NCBI GenBank assembly: GCA_902800525.1
Contig: CADCEV010000013.1
Coordinates: 423 to 64,422 of the forward strand
DNA length: 64,000 bases
Reading direction: 5' to 3'
Source: an uncultured Bacteroidales bacterium
GTDB lineage: Bacteria > Bacteroidota > Bacteroidia > Bacteroidales > Paludibacteraceae
Positions 6,338 to 16,001 of this stretch are shown in pieces. Both the position numbers and the translations under genes were made by a program. Position 1 is the first letter of the stretch; every line of letters starts with the position of its first letter. The notes under the pieces are model-generated. The model ran no database searches, had not been told where the DNA came from, and saw nothing but the letters and a program-made list of their open reading frames with translations.

Positions 6338-8019
6338 TATTTTTCTATTTTGGGCGTAGCGGTCATATTCCCCTCCACCGCTTGGATAACGATGGTCTTG
6401 TCGGACGCGTCTTTCTCCCGGGTTCGCCATTGGGTTGCGCCGGTGGGTAATTCCGGATAGACAATCGCTTTGCTTTCGCTCTTGAGTTCCGCAGCATCCT
6501 TGTCCTCAAAGAGAACGGTGGTCTTGCCTAAGTTAGCATAAGCCGCTTCGGCGGCGAGGAGCGTAGCATAGTTGGAGACTTGGGTTTTCGGCGCTAAGGT
6601 CAGTGCATCGTATGCGGTGCGGGCGGCAACGATGAGATCTTTGCTTTCTGTGGTTACTTCTCCGATGGCATTGATTTTGGCAATGACCGCCAAGACGGCA
6701 TACATCTCTTGTGCTGCGCTCAGTTGGCTATAGTTGATCACCAGGGCTTTTGCTTCTGCGGTCAGTTCATCGTAAGCCGCATTAGCTTGTGCAATAGCCT
6801 CAGCGCTGCCCGGATAAGTCACTTCGCCGATAGCGGCGATTTTCTTAACAACGGTATCTACAGCGGCATAGAGCGTTTCGGCAGCGGTCAGGGTCGCGTA
6901 GTTGGAAACCAAGGCTTGTTCTTCCTCGCTCAGTGCATCATACGCAGCGCGGGCAGCAAGGATGCGTGCGTTGCAGCCTGCGGTGTACTCCACCGTGCCG
7001 ATAGCGCTGATGAGAGCCACTACAGAAGCCGGTTGCGCTTTCCATACCGCATAGAGGGTGACAGGACCTTTGCTGTCTTCGGTAGCTGTAACAGCTGCTT
7101 TGTCGTTATAGACTTTCTCTCCGTTAGGAGAGGTTGCCCAACCGGCAAAGGTATAGCCCTCACGGGTGAAAGTATTCGCAGGCAGTGTGCCGCTATTCTC
7201 GATATCATACCTTGGCATGATGCCCTTGCCGTCGTTGCCGTCAAAGCTGATATACTTGTAGTAATAGGTATCCCAGCTTTCGGATAGGTGTATGAAAGAG
7301 CTCCATTCGTGAGTACTGGTTTTATCATAGCCCCCCGAAACCATTGTCTTCAAGATATACCACGATTTAACGATGGTGTCGCTGCCGTATCGATTGTCAA
7401 ACTCAAAGGTTGCAGTCGTTGGGTCCGACGTTCTTGTTTTTTTAGTTGACCAAAAAACATCTGTATTCCCTTTATATCCAATACAATATGGTCCCTTGTC
7501 TTCCTCTTTATAATCATAATAATAGTACCAGCGCACCTGTAGATTCTTTAGTGCATCCAGGTCTGGGAGCGCGTACAAGCAACTATTCATGCCATAACTA
7601 TCATCTTGCATCGAGCGTATCTTAAATTTCCACGTTAACTTCCTGCGGGTGTACGGAGGCAGTTTTTCGTCATGATAATAGGTGGAGAATATACCAAACG
7701 TAGTTGAAAAAGGCATACTGCTGCACCAGGAAAAACCGAGACCATCCTTGTCTTGCCATTGATAGATAATGGGGTGCCCGTCATGACTTCTTTTGCTCCA
7801 GGCGGTATGGTCCAATTCATTAAAAGAATAGTAGTCTTTATAGTATTTGAAGTCATCATAATCTTCATCATATCTTATCGCCCGGCTGTTGACCGCTTCA
7901 AAGGTCCACGGTCCCTCGGTGGGCGCCGGATTTATCAATACGGGGTAGTAATTAGTCTCCCTTGCCCATGCTCCCTGTGCTGCAAGCAACAGAAGGGCAA
8001 TATATAAAATCTTTTTCAT
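6337..8019 (-). CDS. Secreted protein with one InlB/Flg_new repeat and three helical repeats, 560 aa
   Basis: A signal peptide is clear (MKKILYIALLLLAAQGAWA). Residues about 35-270 form a module beginning E-G-P-W-T, also found in the neighbouring protein. One Listeria-Bacteroides (Flg_new) repeat follows at about 270-335, ending in G-P-V-T-L-Y-A-V-W. Then come three repeats of about 60 residues built on AIGEVT..AARxAYDAL and VSNYATLxAAExxYA, which resemble FIVAR-like helical bundles. The end carries no recognisable type IX secretion domain. It is 23 bases downstream of the larger homologue at 8043 and probably co-transcribed from the promoter at 11519. Likely surface-exposed; ligand unknown. 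Confidence 0.8.
   Translation of the reverse strand: MKKILYIALLLLAAQGAWARETNYYPVLINPAPTEGPWTFEAVNSRAIRYDEDYDDFKYYKDYYSFNELDHTAWSKRSHDGHPIIYQWQDKDGLGFSWCSSMPFSTTFGIFSTYYHDEKLPPYTRRKLTWKFKIRSMQDDSYGMNSCLYALPDLDALKNLQVRWYYYYDYKEEDKGPYCIGYKGNTDVFWSTKKTRTSDPTTATFEFDNRYGSDTIVKSWYILKTMVSGGYDKTSTHEWSSFIHLSESWDTYYYKYISFDGNDGKGIMPRYDIENSGTLPANTFTREGYTFAGWATSPNGEKVYNDKAAVTATEDSKGPVTLYAVWKAQPASVVALISAIGTVEYTAGCNARILAARAAYDALSEEEQALVSNYATLTAAETLYAAVDTVVKKIAAIGEVTYPGSAEAIAQANAAYDELTAEAKALVINYSQLSAAQEMYAVLAVIAKINAIGEVTTESKDLIVAARTAYDALTLAPKTQVSNYATLLAAEAAYANLGKTTVLFEDKDAAELKSESKAIVYPELPTGATQWRTREKDASDKTIVIQAVEGNMTATPKIEK
6881..6956 (-). repeat. 75-bp coding repeat shared with 8382-8456
   Basis: The DNA for the helical repeat is nearly the same in both secreted-protein genes (roughly nine bases in ten by eye), making them prone to recombination or gene conversion. 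Confidence 0.7.
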
Positions 8020-8042
8020 AATTCAAAATTAAAAATTAAAAA

Positions 8043-11000
8043 TTAAAAATTAACACGTTGCCCGTTAATGGTATAGATAAACTCATCCTTGAGGATATAC
8101 ACGTTACCCTCCTTGATGAATTTGGAGGCCTCACCCCGACCCTCCCCTGAAGGGAAGGGAGTTTCCTCGATGTCTGTCGGGGTGGATGTATAAACCGCTT
8201 GGAGGCGGATGATGCCATCGGAGAGATTTTTCTCTGCTACCCTCCAGTATTGGAAAGTATAGCCGGAAATCTTCGGAGCTTCCGGATAATCCAATTGGAT
8301 CTTTGCTTCTGCAATAGAGGATTCGTCTTGGTCCATAAATTGAATCGTGGTATTGCCTGCTAATGCTTCATAGGCCGCTTCGGCAGCGGTCAGGGTTGCG
8401 TAGTTGGAAACCAAAGCTTGGTCTTCCTCGCTCAGTGCATCGTATGCTGCGCGTGCTTGAGCAATAGTCTCTCCGCTCTCGGTGGTTACCTCGCCGATAG
8501 CCGCTATCAGGTCTTGCGTAGTACCCACTGCATTACTCATCCAATGAGCTGTGTAGGACTTGTTGCCCGTTGAGCCTTTGGCGATAGAAACAGCGGTCTG
8601 CGGCACAGAGCCGTTCGAGCCGGTCCAGCCGAGGAAGGTGTAACCTGCTTTCGTCGGAGCATTGAGCGCAAGTGTCTCATTAAATGTATATGTTGCCGGG
8701 TTAGAGGCCTCTCCGCCGCCGAGGTCATACGCGATATCATAGGTGTTCGGCGTCCATACGGCATAGAGGTTCACGAGGCCTTTAGTCGCTTTGGTAACGG
8801 TAATCAGCTCTTCATCGTCATAGGCTTTCACACCGGTAGGCTCCGTTGCCCAGCCGGCGAAGATATAACCCACGCGGGTGAAGAGGTTGGCTTTCAACTT
8901 ACCGCTGTTGTCGATAATTTGCTTGGTCATCGTACCCGTACCGCCGTTGGCATCGAAGATAATATTCTTAGAATACGTCCATGTGGTATCAGCACGCAGA
9001 TGCTTGAAATACCCTCGCTCATCCAAGTCGCTCTTTCCGCCTGCACTCTCCAACACATAGACATACATCATATACCATGTTTTGGTTTGGGCCACGCTGC
9101 TTTCGCGGTTATCAAAGACGAATGTACAGGCATGGTCAGAATAACGGGTTTTGCCATCCTGATTGATGTGGATGAACGGAGGAGCCATCAGGTATTCGGC
9201 ACCCGTAGTGGAAACATAGTCATCCGAGAAATCCACTTTCAGATTCTTGATTTGGGCTTCCGAATCCGGGAGTGCATACAGACGCACGGAGGAGTGATGC
9301 TTTTTGCTCTTGCTACCTAGGCGGAAGTTCCATGCCAGTTTCAAAGTCGAATAGGCAGGCACGGATTCGTCATGCTTATAAATCGAGAATATGGCCATTT
9401 TGCTATAATCGGGACTGTCATCTTCAAAATCATAGCCGGTACTATCGCCTTTTAAGCCCCATGAGTACAAGCCATCCCATTTTTTGCCGTTCAGACCATT
9501 GTAGGAGACAGACGGATTAGAGGTCTTTCCGCTTGTACCGTTTGTTCTCCCCACATGCGTCCATATATCCGCTAAGCCTACCTTGGCACAGGTGCCGGGC
9601 ACCCATTGGGCATAGAGGGTGACGGGTCCGTTGTCGGTAGCAGAAGCGGTTATCTTTGCGCCGTCGTTATAGACAACCGGACCAGTAGGCACCGTTGCCC
9701 AGCCGGCGAAAATGTAATCCGTACGGGTGAACGCATTGGGTGTCAGATAGCCGCTGTTGTCAATAATCTGGTCTGCCATTTCGCCCGCACCGCCGTTGGC
9801 GTTGAAGGTGACGATCTTACGGTAAGTCCAAGTGGTATCGACAACCAGACTCTTGAGCGTAGCCCATTCGTCCAAACCGCTCTTTGCTCCTGCGCTGGCT
9901 ATCACGTGAGTGAGCAGCAGATACCATGCTTGGGTTTGCGGAGCATTGCCATCGATGTTATCAAAGGTGAATGTATGGAATTGAAAACCCGTATTACGAA
10001 CCGCAGTATAGGCTGTACTGCCTTCATCGCCCTGCTGGTCATAACGGGTCAGCCGTGCCAACAGGTTCTCCTTACCCGTTTGTGTGTCATAGTGATTGGA
10101 GAAATCCACTTTCAGCGTATCGACACTGAGAACCGTTCCTTTGGCTGCATAGAGACACGTGGTGGAGTGATGCTTGGTAGTCTTGCTATACAGACTGAAT
10201 CGCCATTTCATATCTAAGCGCGAATAGGCAGGTACTTCTACTTCATACTGATAGGTAGAGAAAATACCCATCTTGCTTTGCGCAACGCTATGCCCTGAGT
10301 AGGCGTAACCTATACCCGGCTCGCCGCTTATGTTTTGAACCACACCCATATTCCATTTTTCGTTGTTCATCTGACTAAAAGACATCGTTGGTACAGAGCC
10401 GTCGTTAGGGTGGACATCGGTCCTTACAGTCAATTGCGTCCACGGACCTTCTTTCGTACTATGTCCCCATTCCTTCCAAACGGCATAGAGGGTTCCCTGG
10501 GGACCCTTGTCCTCGGCAGTAGTAGTAATCGTTGCACAATCGGTATAGACCACCGGTCCGTTAAGAGAGGTAGCCCAACCGGCAAAGGAAGAACCGCTTT
10601 TGTAGTACGTGTTGGTCGGCAGGTTACCGCCGTCATCCACTAATACGTTTTGTTCCATCTCGCCCTCGCCGCCGTTGGCGTCGAAGGTGAAAATCTTAAA
10701 ATAAGTCCAGGTGGTATCTATATGTAAACTTTTGAAATACCCGCTCTCATCCAAACCCTCTGTACTCTTACTGTCCGCGCTACCAACCATAAAGGTCATC
10801 ATCATAGACCATTCCTTGGTCTGCTCCGTGCTTCCTGTGCTGTTGTCAAAGGAGAGAGTTGCTGATAACGTATCACTTGATTTTACATTTTTACTATAAC
10901 TATCATTATAGTACCAAGCCAACAAACCTTTAATAGTCGATTTATCCTCAATTTGGTCAAATCTATTCGTGAAAGGCACTTTGAGATTTTGAATAGAGAC

Positions 11001-11393
11001 CCGAGAACTCGGAAGCGCATAGAGACACACGGTGGAGAAATGCTTGGTGCTCTTGCTGCTCAGTTTGAAAGTCCATTTTACGTCCATACTTGTGTAAGGA
11101 GGCACCACTGCGTCTTGCATTGCAAAAACCGCGAAAGTACCCCTCATTCTATTCGCTGGGCTTGTTCCTGTCCAATTGAAGCCGAAACCATTAGCATCGG
11201 TCACGCGATCAACAGGTCCCCACCATTCGCTGCTTGTGGAATAATCATTAAATGCAATGGAGTCATTGGCAATCTTTGCTCTTTCCTTGGTTCCGGAATC
11301 TTTCAGTGTCCATGGACCCTCTATGACCGGATCATCCGCCCAAATACTCGCCGCGCATAGCAGCGCAGCTGTAAATAATAAAATCTTTTTCAT
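8043..11393 (-). CDS. Large secreted multi-module protein with InlB/Flg_new repeats, 1116 aa
   Basis: Signal peptide MKKILLFTAALLCAASIWA. Three large modules (the first two open with E-G-P-W-T) each end in a Flg_new beta-grasp repeat (F-A-G-W-A-T ... L-Y-A-V/Q-W), then comes a fourth repeat (G-Y-T-F-L-G-W-T), then one FIVAR-like helical repeat. The C terminus ends with a short motif (YILKDEFIYTINGQRV) typical of Bacteroidales secreted proteins. Just before it, PFPSGEGRGE is encoded by a C/G-rich palindromic repeat read in frame. The start at 11393 fits the signal peptide; the upstream open frame is the transcribed leader. Predicted cell-surface or extracellular protein; target unknown. Confidence 0.8.
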   Translation of the reverse strand: MKKILLFTAALLCAASIWADDPVIEGPWTLKDSGTKERAKIANDSIAFNDYSTSSEWWGPVDRVTDANGFGFNWTGTSPANRMRGTFAVFAMQDAVVPPYTSMDVKWTFKLSSKSTKHFSTVCLYALPSSRVSIQNLKVPFTNRFDQIEDKSTIKGLLAWYYNDSYSKNVKSSDTLSATLSFDNSTGSTEQTKEWSMMMTFMVGSADSKSTEGLDESGYFKSLHIDTTWTYFKIFTFDANGGEGEMEQNVLVDDGGNLPTNTYYKSGSSFAGWATSLNGPVVYTDCATITTTAEDKGPQGTLYAVWKEWGHSTKEGPWTQLTVRTDVHPNDGSVPTMSFSQMNNEKWNMGVVQNISGEPGIGYAYSGHSVAQSKMGIFSTYQYEVEVPAYSRLDMKWRFSLYSKTTKHHSTTCLYAAKGTVLSVDTLKVDFSNHYDTQTGKENLLARLTRYDQQGDEGSTAYTAVRNTGFQFHTFTFDNIDGNAPQTQAWYLLLTHVIASAGAKSGLDEWATLKSLVVDTTWTYRKIVTFNANGGAGEMADQIIDNSGYLTPNAFTRTDYIFAGWATVPTGPVVYNDGAKITASATDNGPVTLYAQWVPGTCAKVGLADIWTHVGRTNGTSGKTSNPSVSYNGLNGKKWDGLYSWGLKGDSTGYDFEDDSPDYSKMAIFSIYKHDESVPAYSTLKLAWNFRLGSKSKKHHSSVRLYALPDSEAQIKNLKVDFSDDYVSTTGAEYLMAPPFIHINQDGKTRYSDHACTFVFDNRESSVAQTKTWYMMYVYVLESAGGKSDLDERGYFKHLRADTTWTYSKNIIFDANGGTGTMTKQIIDNSGKLKANLFTRVGYIFAGWATEPTGVKAYDDEELITVTKATKGLVNLYAVWTPNTYDIAYDLGGGEASNPATYTFNETLALNAPTKAGYTFLGWTGSNGSVPQTAVSIAKGSTGNKSYTAHWMSNAVGTTQDLIAAIGEVTTESGETIAQARAAYDALSEEDQALVSNYATLTAAEAAYEALAGNTTIQFMDQDESSIAEAKIQLDYPEAPKISGYTFQYWRVAEKNLSDGIIRLQAVYTSTPTDIEETPFPSGEGRGEASKFIKEGNVYILKDEFIYTINGQRVNF
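8382..8456 (-). repeat. 75-bp coding repeat shared with 6881-6956
   Basis: See 6881-6956; it encodes the AYDALSEEDQALVSNYATL helical unit. Confidence 0.7.
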
Positions 11394-11447
11394 GGGTGTA
11401 ATTTGTTTGTTTGTGTTTATTTGTGTTTGTTTGTGTTTGTTTGTAAC

Positions 11448-11476
11448 TTTGCGGGAAACCAATCCCGCAAGGCTTT
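11448..11476 (-). repeat. Leader hairpin element shared with 6310
   Basis: Perfect stem TTGCGGG/CCCGCAA with loop AAACCAAT, in the 5' leader of the gene at 8043-11393, followed toward the gene by an unstructured A/C-rich run (on the minus strand) of CAAACA words. Confidence 0.75.
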
Positions 11477-11518
11477 CAACTTTTATCTTTCTATAAAAGC
11501 GGTTACCCGTTGCGGGTG

Positions 11519-11526
11519 CAAAGTTA
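11519..11526 (-). promoter_or_regulatory. Promoter box for the two secreted-protein genes
   Basis: The minus strand reads TTAACTTTGCACC, with TTGCATGTTTC and an A-run upstream. The leader to the ATG at 11393 is about 120 bases. Confidence 0.7.
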
Positions 11527-11728
11527 ATACTTTTTTTTGAAACATGCAATAGGCAGATGCAAAAATTTACGCAAAGTCGATTTTTAGGGTCATTTTTTTA
11601 CGCAAAGTCGATTTTAGATGCAAACCAATCTCAAAATCGCATCAATTTTTCCACATCGTCAATTTTTACACATACACGATTTTTTCTTAATTTTTGGTAA
11701 TTTATTTGCATATATCAGAAAAAAGTAG

Positions 11729-11736
11729 TACCTTTG
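11729..11736 (+). promoter_or_regulatory. Promoter box for the GH3 gene
   Basis: TACCTTTGCACC, preceded by TTGCATATATCAG and an A-run; the ATG follows 18 bases later. Confidence 0.75.
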
Positions 11737-11754
11737 CACCCAAATTAGGTACAA

Positions 11755-14193
11755 ATGAGAACAAAAGCCCATCTATCTGACCTCGTTACAGAGCGAGAAA
11801 AGCGTAATCAACAATTATCGTACGACATAGCTACAGAAGGCATCGTGCTGTTGGAAAACGACGGCACGCTTCCTTTTGCGCCGTGCCAAGTAGCGCTCTA
11901 TGGCGCCGGTGCGCTCTACACGCTCAAAGGCGGAAGCGGCAGCGGAGAAGTGAATGTGCGCCATAATGTAACCATCATGGAAGGCATGGAGAATGCCGGT
12001 TTCGAGATCCTCACACACCATTGGATCGAACGCTATGACCGTCTCTGGAAAAGCGGCAAGGAGGATTTTCTGCGCAGAGTAAGACGCAAACTATGGTGGC
12101 CGACCGCGCATGTCTTTGACGAACTGATGGCGGCGGAATACCGTTTTCCGGCAGGTGATCTGCTGAGCGAAGAAGAACTCTCTTCCTGCGATACGGACAC
12201 ATGCGTCTATGTGCTCTCGCGTCAGTCCGGCGAAGGACACGACGTAGAGGACAAGCCCGGCAGTTTCCGCATGGATAGCACGGAGGAACACAACATCCGT
12301 CTCTGTGCCGCGCATTTCGCACGTTTTGTGTTGGTTATCAACACCGGTTGCCCGGTGGACTTATCTCCTTTGGAGGACATGAAGGGCGTGAATGCCGTGG
12401 TATATATGGGTCAATTGGGCATGGAAGGCGGTAACGCGCTGGCGGCTGTTTTGACCGGCCAAAGCAACCCTTCCGGCAAATTAGCGCTTACTTGGCCTAA
12501 ACGCTATGCCGATGTGCCTTTCGGCGATGAGTTCGCGTGCGATCCCGTGCACGCGGAATATAAAGAAGGTATATACGTCGGCTATCGCTATTATGACAGT
12601 TTTGAAGTCACGCCCCGCTACCCCTTCGGCTACGGGTTGAGTTATACAACTTTTGAGACGGAACCGCTGAAAACGGAGATGGTCCACAACGAAGTACAGG
12701 TACACGTCCGCGTGACCAACAGCGGCAAAGAAGCGGGCAAAGAGGTGGTACAAGTTTATGTCCGTTGCCCGGGTCAGGACGTTGAATACCAGCGTTTGGT
12801 AGCATTCGGAAAGACGGTTCTCTTAGCGCCCGGCAAGGCGCAAGAATTGACCCTCACCTTCCGCGCTGAGGAATTATCGCGTTACCTCGAGGCAGAGGCA
12901 CAGACGGTGGTAGAGCAAGGCGAGTACTTGGTGTTAGCAGGAAACTCCTCGCGTACCACCAAGCCGGTAGCAGGTATTCGCATATCGAAACGGATCGTTC
13001 TGTCGCAGCATAAGAATCTCTGCGTGCCAAGCACCAAAGTGACCAAAATGAGCCATGTGAACGTGTTTGCTATCCCTGAAGACGTTCCTGTTTTGTCTTT
13101 CAAAGAGCAGGACTTCACGCCCTGCGAGATGGATTATACGCCTTCCGAAGAGACGTTCCCGAAAGAGACCGTCCAAGCCTTGGAGAGTTTTGAGCCGGAA
13201 GACGCCGTGCGTTTCTGCGCGGGCACAGGTATGTCGGGTGAGAAAGGCGGTTTCTGCACGCCCGGCGCCGTGGGACACACCACTACCGCCTATATCGAAC
13301 GCGGTATTCCGAACGTGGAGATGTGCGACGGTCCTGCCGGTGTGCGTCTGGAGAAAAGAGCGGTACTCTACCCTGACGGAGACATCCGTGCGCTCGACCT
13401 TTCCATCTCTATCTATGAGTTCTTCCCGCATTTCCTTTTGCGGTGGTTCGTATTAGGCGACCCCAAGAAAGGCGAGCTATTATACCAGTTTGTCACCGGT
13501 TTCCCCATTGAAGCGATGGTCGCGCAGACCTGGAATACCGCGTTGGTGGAAGAGATGGGCAAAGCCGTTGGTGAAGAGATGAGCGAGTACGGCGTCACGT
13601 TCTGGCTCGCGCCGGCGATGAACATCGTCCGCAACCCGCTCTGCGGCCGTAACTACGAGTATTACAGCGAGGATCCGCTCATTACCGGACGGATGGCATC
13701 CGCAGTAACCAAAGGCGTACAAGCGAAAGAAGGACTGTATGTCACTATCAAACACTTCTGCGCCAATAATCAGGAGAGTGAGCGTTATACCGTTTCCTCC
13801 GAGGTAGATGAACGCGCCTTGCGTGAGATCTACTGGAAGGGCTTTGAGATAGCTGTGAAGGCATCGCACCCGCGCGCGCTCATGACCGCGTATAATAAGG
13901 TGAACGGTGTGTATTGCGCCAACAGTGCAGAATTATGCACCGAACTACTGCGCAAGGAATGGGGATTTGAGGGCGTAGTGATGACCGACTGGATGTCCAC
14001 GGGCAAAGACCGTGCGGATGAAGCCAAAGCCATAAGCGCCGGCGTGGATCTGATCATGCCGGGCGGTAAGAAAGAGATAAAAGCGATCTTGGAAGCGTAT
14101 AAGAAAGGTGCTCTTCCGGAAGCGGACATCCGTCGCGCCGCCGGAAGAGTGATCACCGCTATTTTACATTCGATCAGGCATTTCGATGCCTAA
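11755..14193 (+). CDS. Glycoside hydrolase family 3 (beta-glucosidase-like), permuted domain order
   Basis: 812 aa, no signal peptide, so probably cytoplasmic. The domains run in the less common order: GH3 C-terminal alpha/beta sandwich first (about 25-235), a fibronectin-III-like domain (about 290-400), then the (beta/alpha)8 catalytic barrel (about 450-805). In the barrel, FWLAPAMNIVRNPLCGRNYE, K-H-F-C-A-N-N-Q-E and VVMTDWMS are visible; Asp 745 in TDW is the expected nucleophile. This permutation is known in some rumen GH3 enzymes. Likely releases glucose or related sugars from beta-linked oligosaccharides. Its last 30 bases overlap the end of argS on the other strand. Confidence 0.93.
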   Translation: MRTKAHLSDLVTEREKRNQQLSYDIATEGIVLLENDGTLPFAPCQVALYGAGALYTLKGGSGSGEVNVRHNVTIMEGMENAGFEILTHHWIERYDRLWKSGKEDFLRRVRRKLWWPTAHVFDELMAAEYRFPAGDLLSEEELSSCDTDTCVYVLSRQSGEGHDVEDKPGSFRMDSTEEHNIRLCAAHFARFVLVINTGCPVDLSPLEDMKGVNAVVYMGQLGMEGGNALAAVLTGQSNPSGKLALTWPKRYADVPFGDEFACDPVHAEYKEGIYVGYRYYDSFEVTPRYPFGYGLSYTTFETEPLKTEMVHNEVQVHVRVTNSGKEAGKEVVQVYVRCPGQDVEYQRLVAFGKTVLLAPGKAQELTLTFRAEELSRYLEAEAQTVVEQGEYLVLAGNSSRTTKPVAGIRISKRIVLSQHKNLCVPSTKVTKMSHVNVFAIPEDVPVLSFKEQDFTPCEMDYTPSEETFPKETVQALESFEPEDAVRFCAGTGMSGEKGGFCTPGAVGHTTTAYIERGIPNVEMCDGPAGVRLEKRAVLYPDGDIRALDLSISIYEFFPHFLLRWFVLGDPKKGELLYQFVTGFPIEAMVAQTWNTALVEEMGKAVGEEMSEYGVTFWLAPAMNIVRNPLCGRNYEYYSEDPLITGRMASAVTKGVQAKEGLYVTIKHFCANNQESERYTVSSEVDERALREIYWKGFEIAVKASHPRALMTAYNKVNGVYCANSAELCTELLRKEWGFEGVVMTDWMSTGKDRADEAKAISAGVDLIMPGGKKEIKAILEAYKKGALPEADIRRAAGRVITAILHSIRHFDA

Positions 14194-15963
14194 GAGCGCC
14201 ATCGCACTTTGCAGCACTTTAGCAACATTCTTGGCGAGCAGCAAACGTAACGCACGTTTCTGCTCGTCTTTTTCATTCAGGATCGAGAGATCATGATAGA
14301 ACGAGTTGAAATCGCACGCCAAGGCGTACGCGTAGTTGCAGATCACCGCCGGGGAGAAATCCTCACCGGCAGTGCGAACAGCCGCCGGATATTCGGTCAA
14401 GCGCTGGATCAATGCCAATTCCTTTTCCTCGATATTTCGAGATTTCGACATATCGATATTTCGAAAATCGGAAGTCTCTGCTTTTCTCAACACGGACTGA
14501 ATACGGGCATAGGTGTATTGGATGAAAGGACCTGTGTTACCGTTGAAATCGATGGATTCAGCGGGGTTAAAAAGCATGTTTTTGCGCGGATCGACCTTCA
14601 GAATGAAGTATTTGAGTGCACCGAGACCCACTTTGCGGGCGATCTCGTTTGTCTCCTCCTCGGTGATACCCTGCAGCGTGTTTACTTTGTCCTTCGAGAT
14701 CTCTTTGGCGTCCTCCACCATTTTGTCCATCAGATCATCCGCGTCCACCACCGTTCCCTCGCGGCTTTTCATCTTGCCGTTCGGCAGTTCCACCATGCCG
14801 TACGAGAAATGGACGAGCTCTTTTCCGAACGGGAAACCGAGGCGGTCCAGCAGGATCGAGAGCACTTTGAAGTGGTATTCCTGCTCATTGCCGACCACAT
14901 AGACCATTTTGTCAATAGGATAATCTTGGAAACGCAGTTTGGCGGTTCCTATATCCTGGGTCATATAGACCGATGTTCCGTCCGAACGGAGCAGCAGTTT
15001 CTCGTCGAGACCGTCTTTGGTCAGATCCGCCCAGACCGAGCCGTCCTCACGGCGGTAGAACGCACCGGAAGCAAGTCCTTTCTCCACTTCCGATTTGCCT
15101 TCGAGATAGGTGTTGGACTCGTAATAAATCTTATCGAACGAAACGCCCATACGTTTGTATGTCTCATCAAATCCGGCATATACCCACTCGTTCATTTTCG
15201 CCCAAAGACCGCGCACTTCGGGGTCATTGGCTTCCCATTTGCGAAGCATCTCCTGCGCCTCTTTCATCAGCGGCGCTTCCTTCTTGGCGGTCTCTTCGTC
15301 CATGCCGGCTGCCATCAGTTCGGCTACTTGCGCCTTGTATTCCTTGTCAAAACGCACGTAGTAGTCGCCGATGAGGTGATCGCCTTTCTTGCCGGAAGTC
15401 TCCGGTGTCTCACCGTTGCCGAATCGGAGCCATGCGAGCATGGATTTGCAGATATGAATACCGCGGTCGTTGACGATATTGGTCTTCACCACTTTCCATC
15501 CGTTCGCCTCCTGGATCTTGGCGATCGAATAACCGAGGAGGTTATTGCGGACGTGACCGAGGTGCAAAGGTTTATTGGTGTTCGGCGAGGAGTACTCGAC
15601 CATCATCAAAGGCTGTTCGCCGTTGTTTCCGTATCTTACGTAGTTTCCGTATTGATTGTCCGCGTCGATAGCTTCCAGTTGGTTGATCCAGAAAGCATCG
15701 GAGATGCTGAGGTTCAGGAAGCCTTGTACCGCATTGTATTTGGAGACGATGTCGCTCTTGACCAATTCTTCGCCGATCTCCGTTGCCACTTGTGCCGGCG
15801 CTTTGCGAGCCAGCTTGACGAACGGGAACACCACTAATGTGATGTTTCCCTCAAACTCCGGACGGGTCTTTTGCAACTGGATCTGCTCATCCGTTGCCTC
15901 TATGCCGTAAAGCGACTTCACAGCCGCCTTTGCCAATTCAGTTATTTGTTGTTCTAAACTCAT
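14164..15963 (-). CDS. argS: Arginyl-tRNA synthetase
   Basis: 599 aa, the usual length for the enzyme that charges tRNA-Arg. The class I signature is present as SSPNTNKPLHLGHVRNN near residue 125-141 (HIGH motif HLGH), and the second signature as KMKSREG near 398. The N-terminal additional domain and the helical anticodon-binding end are both present. The stop codon lies inside the end of the convergent GH3 gene. The intergenic DNA before the next minus-strand gene holds a heptamer-type TCAACTT repeat. Confidence 0.97.
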   Translation of the reverse strand: MSLEQQITELAKAAVKSLYGIEATDEQIQLQKTRPEFEGNITLVVFPFVKLARKAPAQVATEIGEELVKSDIVSKYNAVQGFLNLSISDAFWINQLEAIDADNQYGNYVRYGNNGEQPLMMVEYSSPNTNKPLHLGHVRNNLLGYSIAKIQEANGWKVVKTNIVNDRGIHICKSMLAWLRFGNGETPETSGKKGDHLIGDYYVRFDKEYKAQVAELMAAGMDEETAKKEAPLMKEAQEMLRKWEANDPEVRGLWAKMNEWVYAGFDETYKRMGVSFDKIYYESNTYLEGKSEVEKGLASGAFYRREDGSVWADLTKDGLDEKLLLRSDGTSVYMTQDIGTAKLRFQDYPIDKMVYVVGNEQEYHFKVLSILLDRLGFPFGKELVHFSYGMVELPNGKMKSREGTVVDADDLMDKMVEDAKEISKDKVNTLQGITEEETNEIARKVGLGALKYFILKVDPRKNMLFNPAESIDFNGNTGPFIQYTYARIQSVLRKAETSDFRNIDMSKSRNIEEKELALIQRLTEYPAAVRTAGEDFSPAVICNYAYALACDFNSFYHDLSILNEKDEQKRALRLLLAKNVAKVLQSAMALLGIEMPDRM

Positions 15964-15965
15964 AA

Positions 15966-16001
15966 ACTCTCAACTTCTCTAAACTTTCAACTTTCAACTA
16001 A
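15966..16001. repeat. Heptamer repeat (TCAACTT type) in intergenic DNA
   Basis: Degenerate copies of CTCAACT/TTCAACT. The same kind of repeat is translated inside tatC at 46016-46069. Confidence 0.65.

Noticed and set aside
8043..8160. Type IX secretion C-terminal domain on the large secreted protein
   Set aside because: Only a short terminal motif is present, not the roughly 80-residue beta domain.
14293..15837. Long open frame opposite argS
   Set aside because: It lies wholly antisense to a well-recognised synthetase gene, has no promoter or ribosome site and encodes no recognisable protein.
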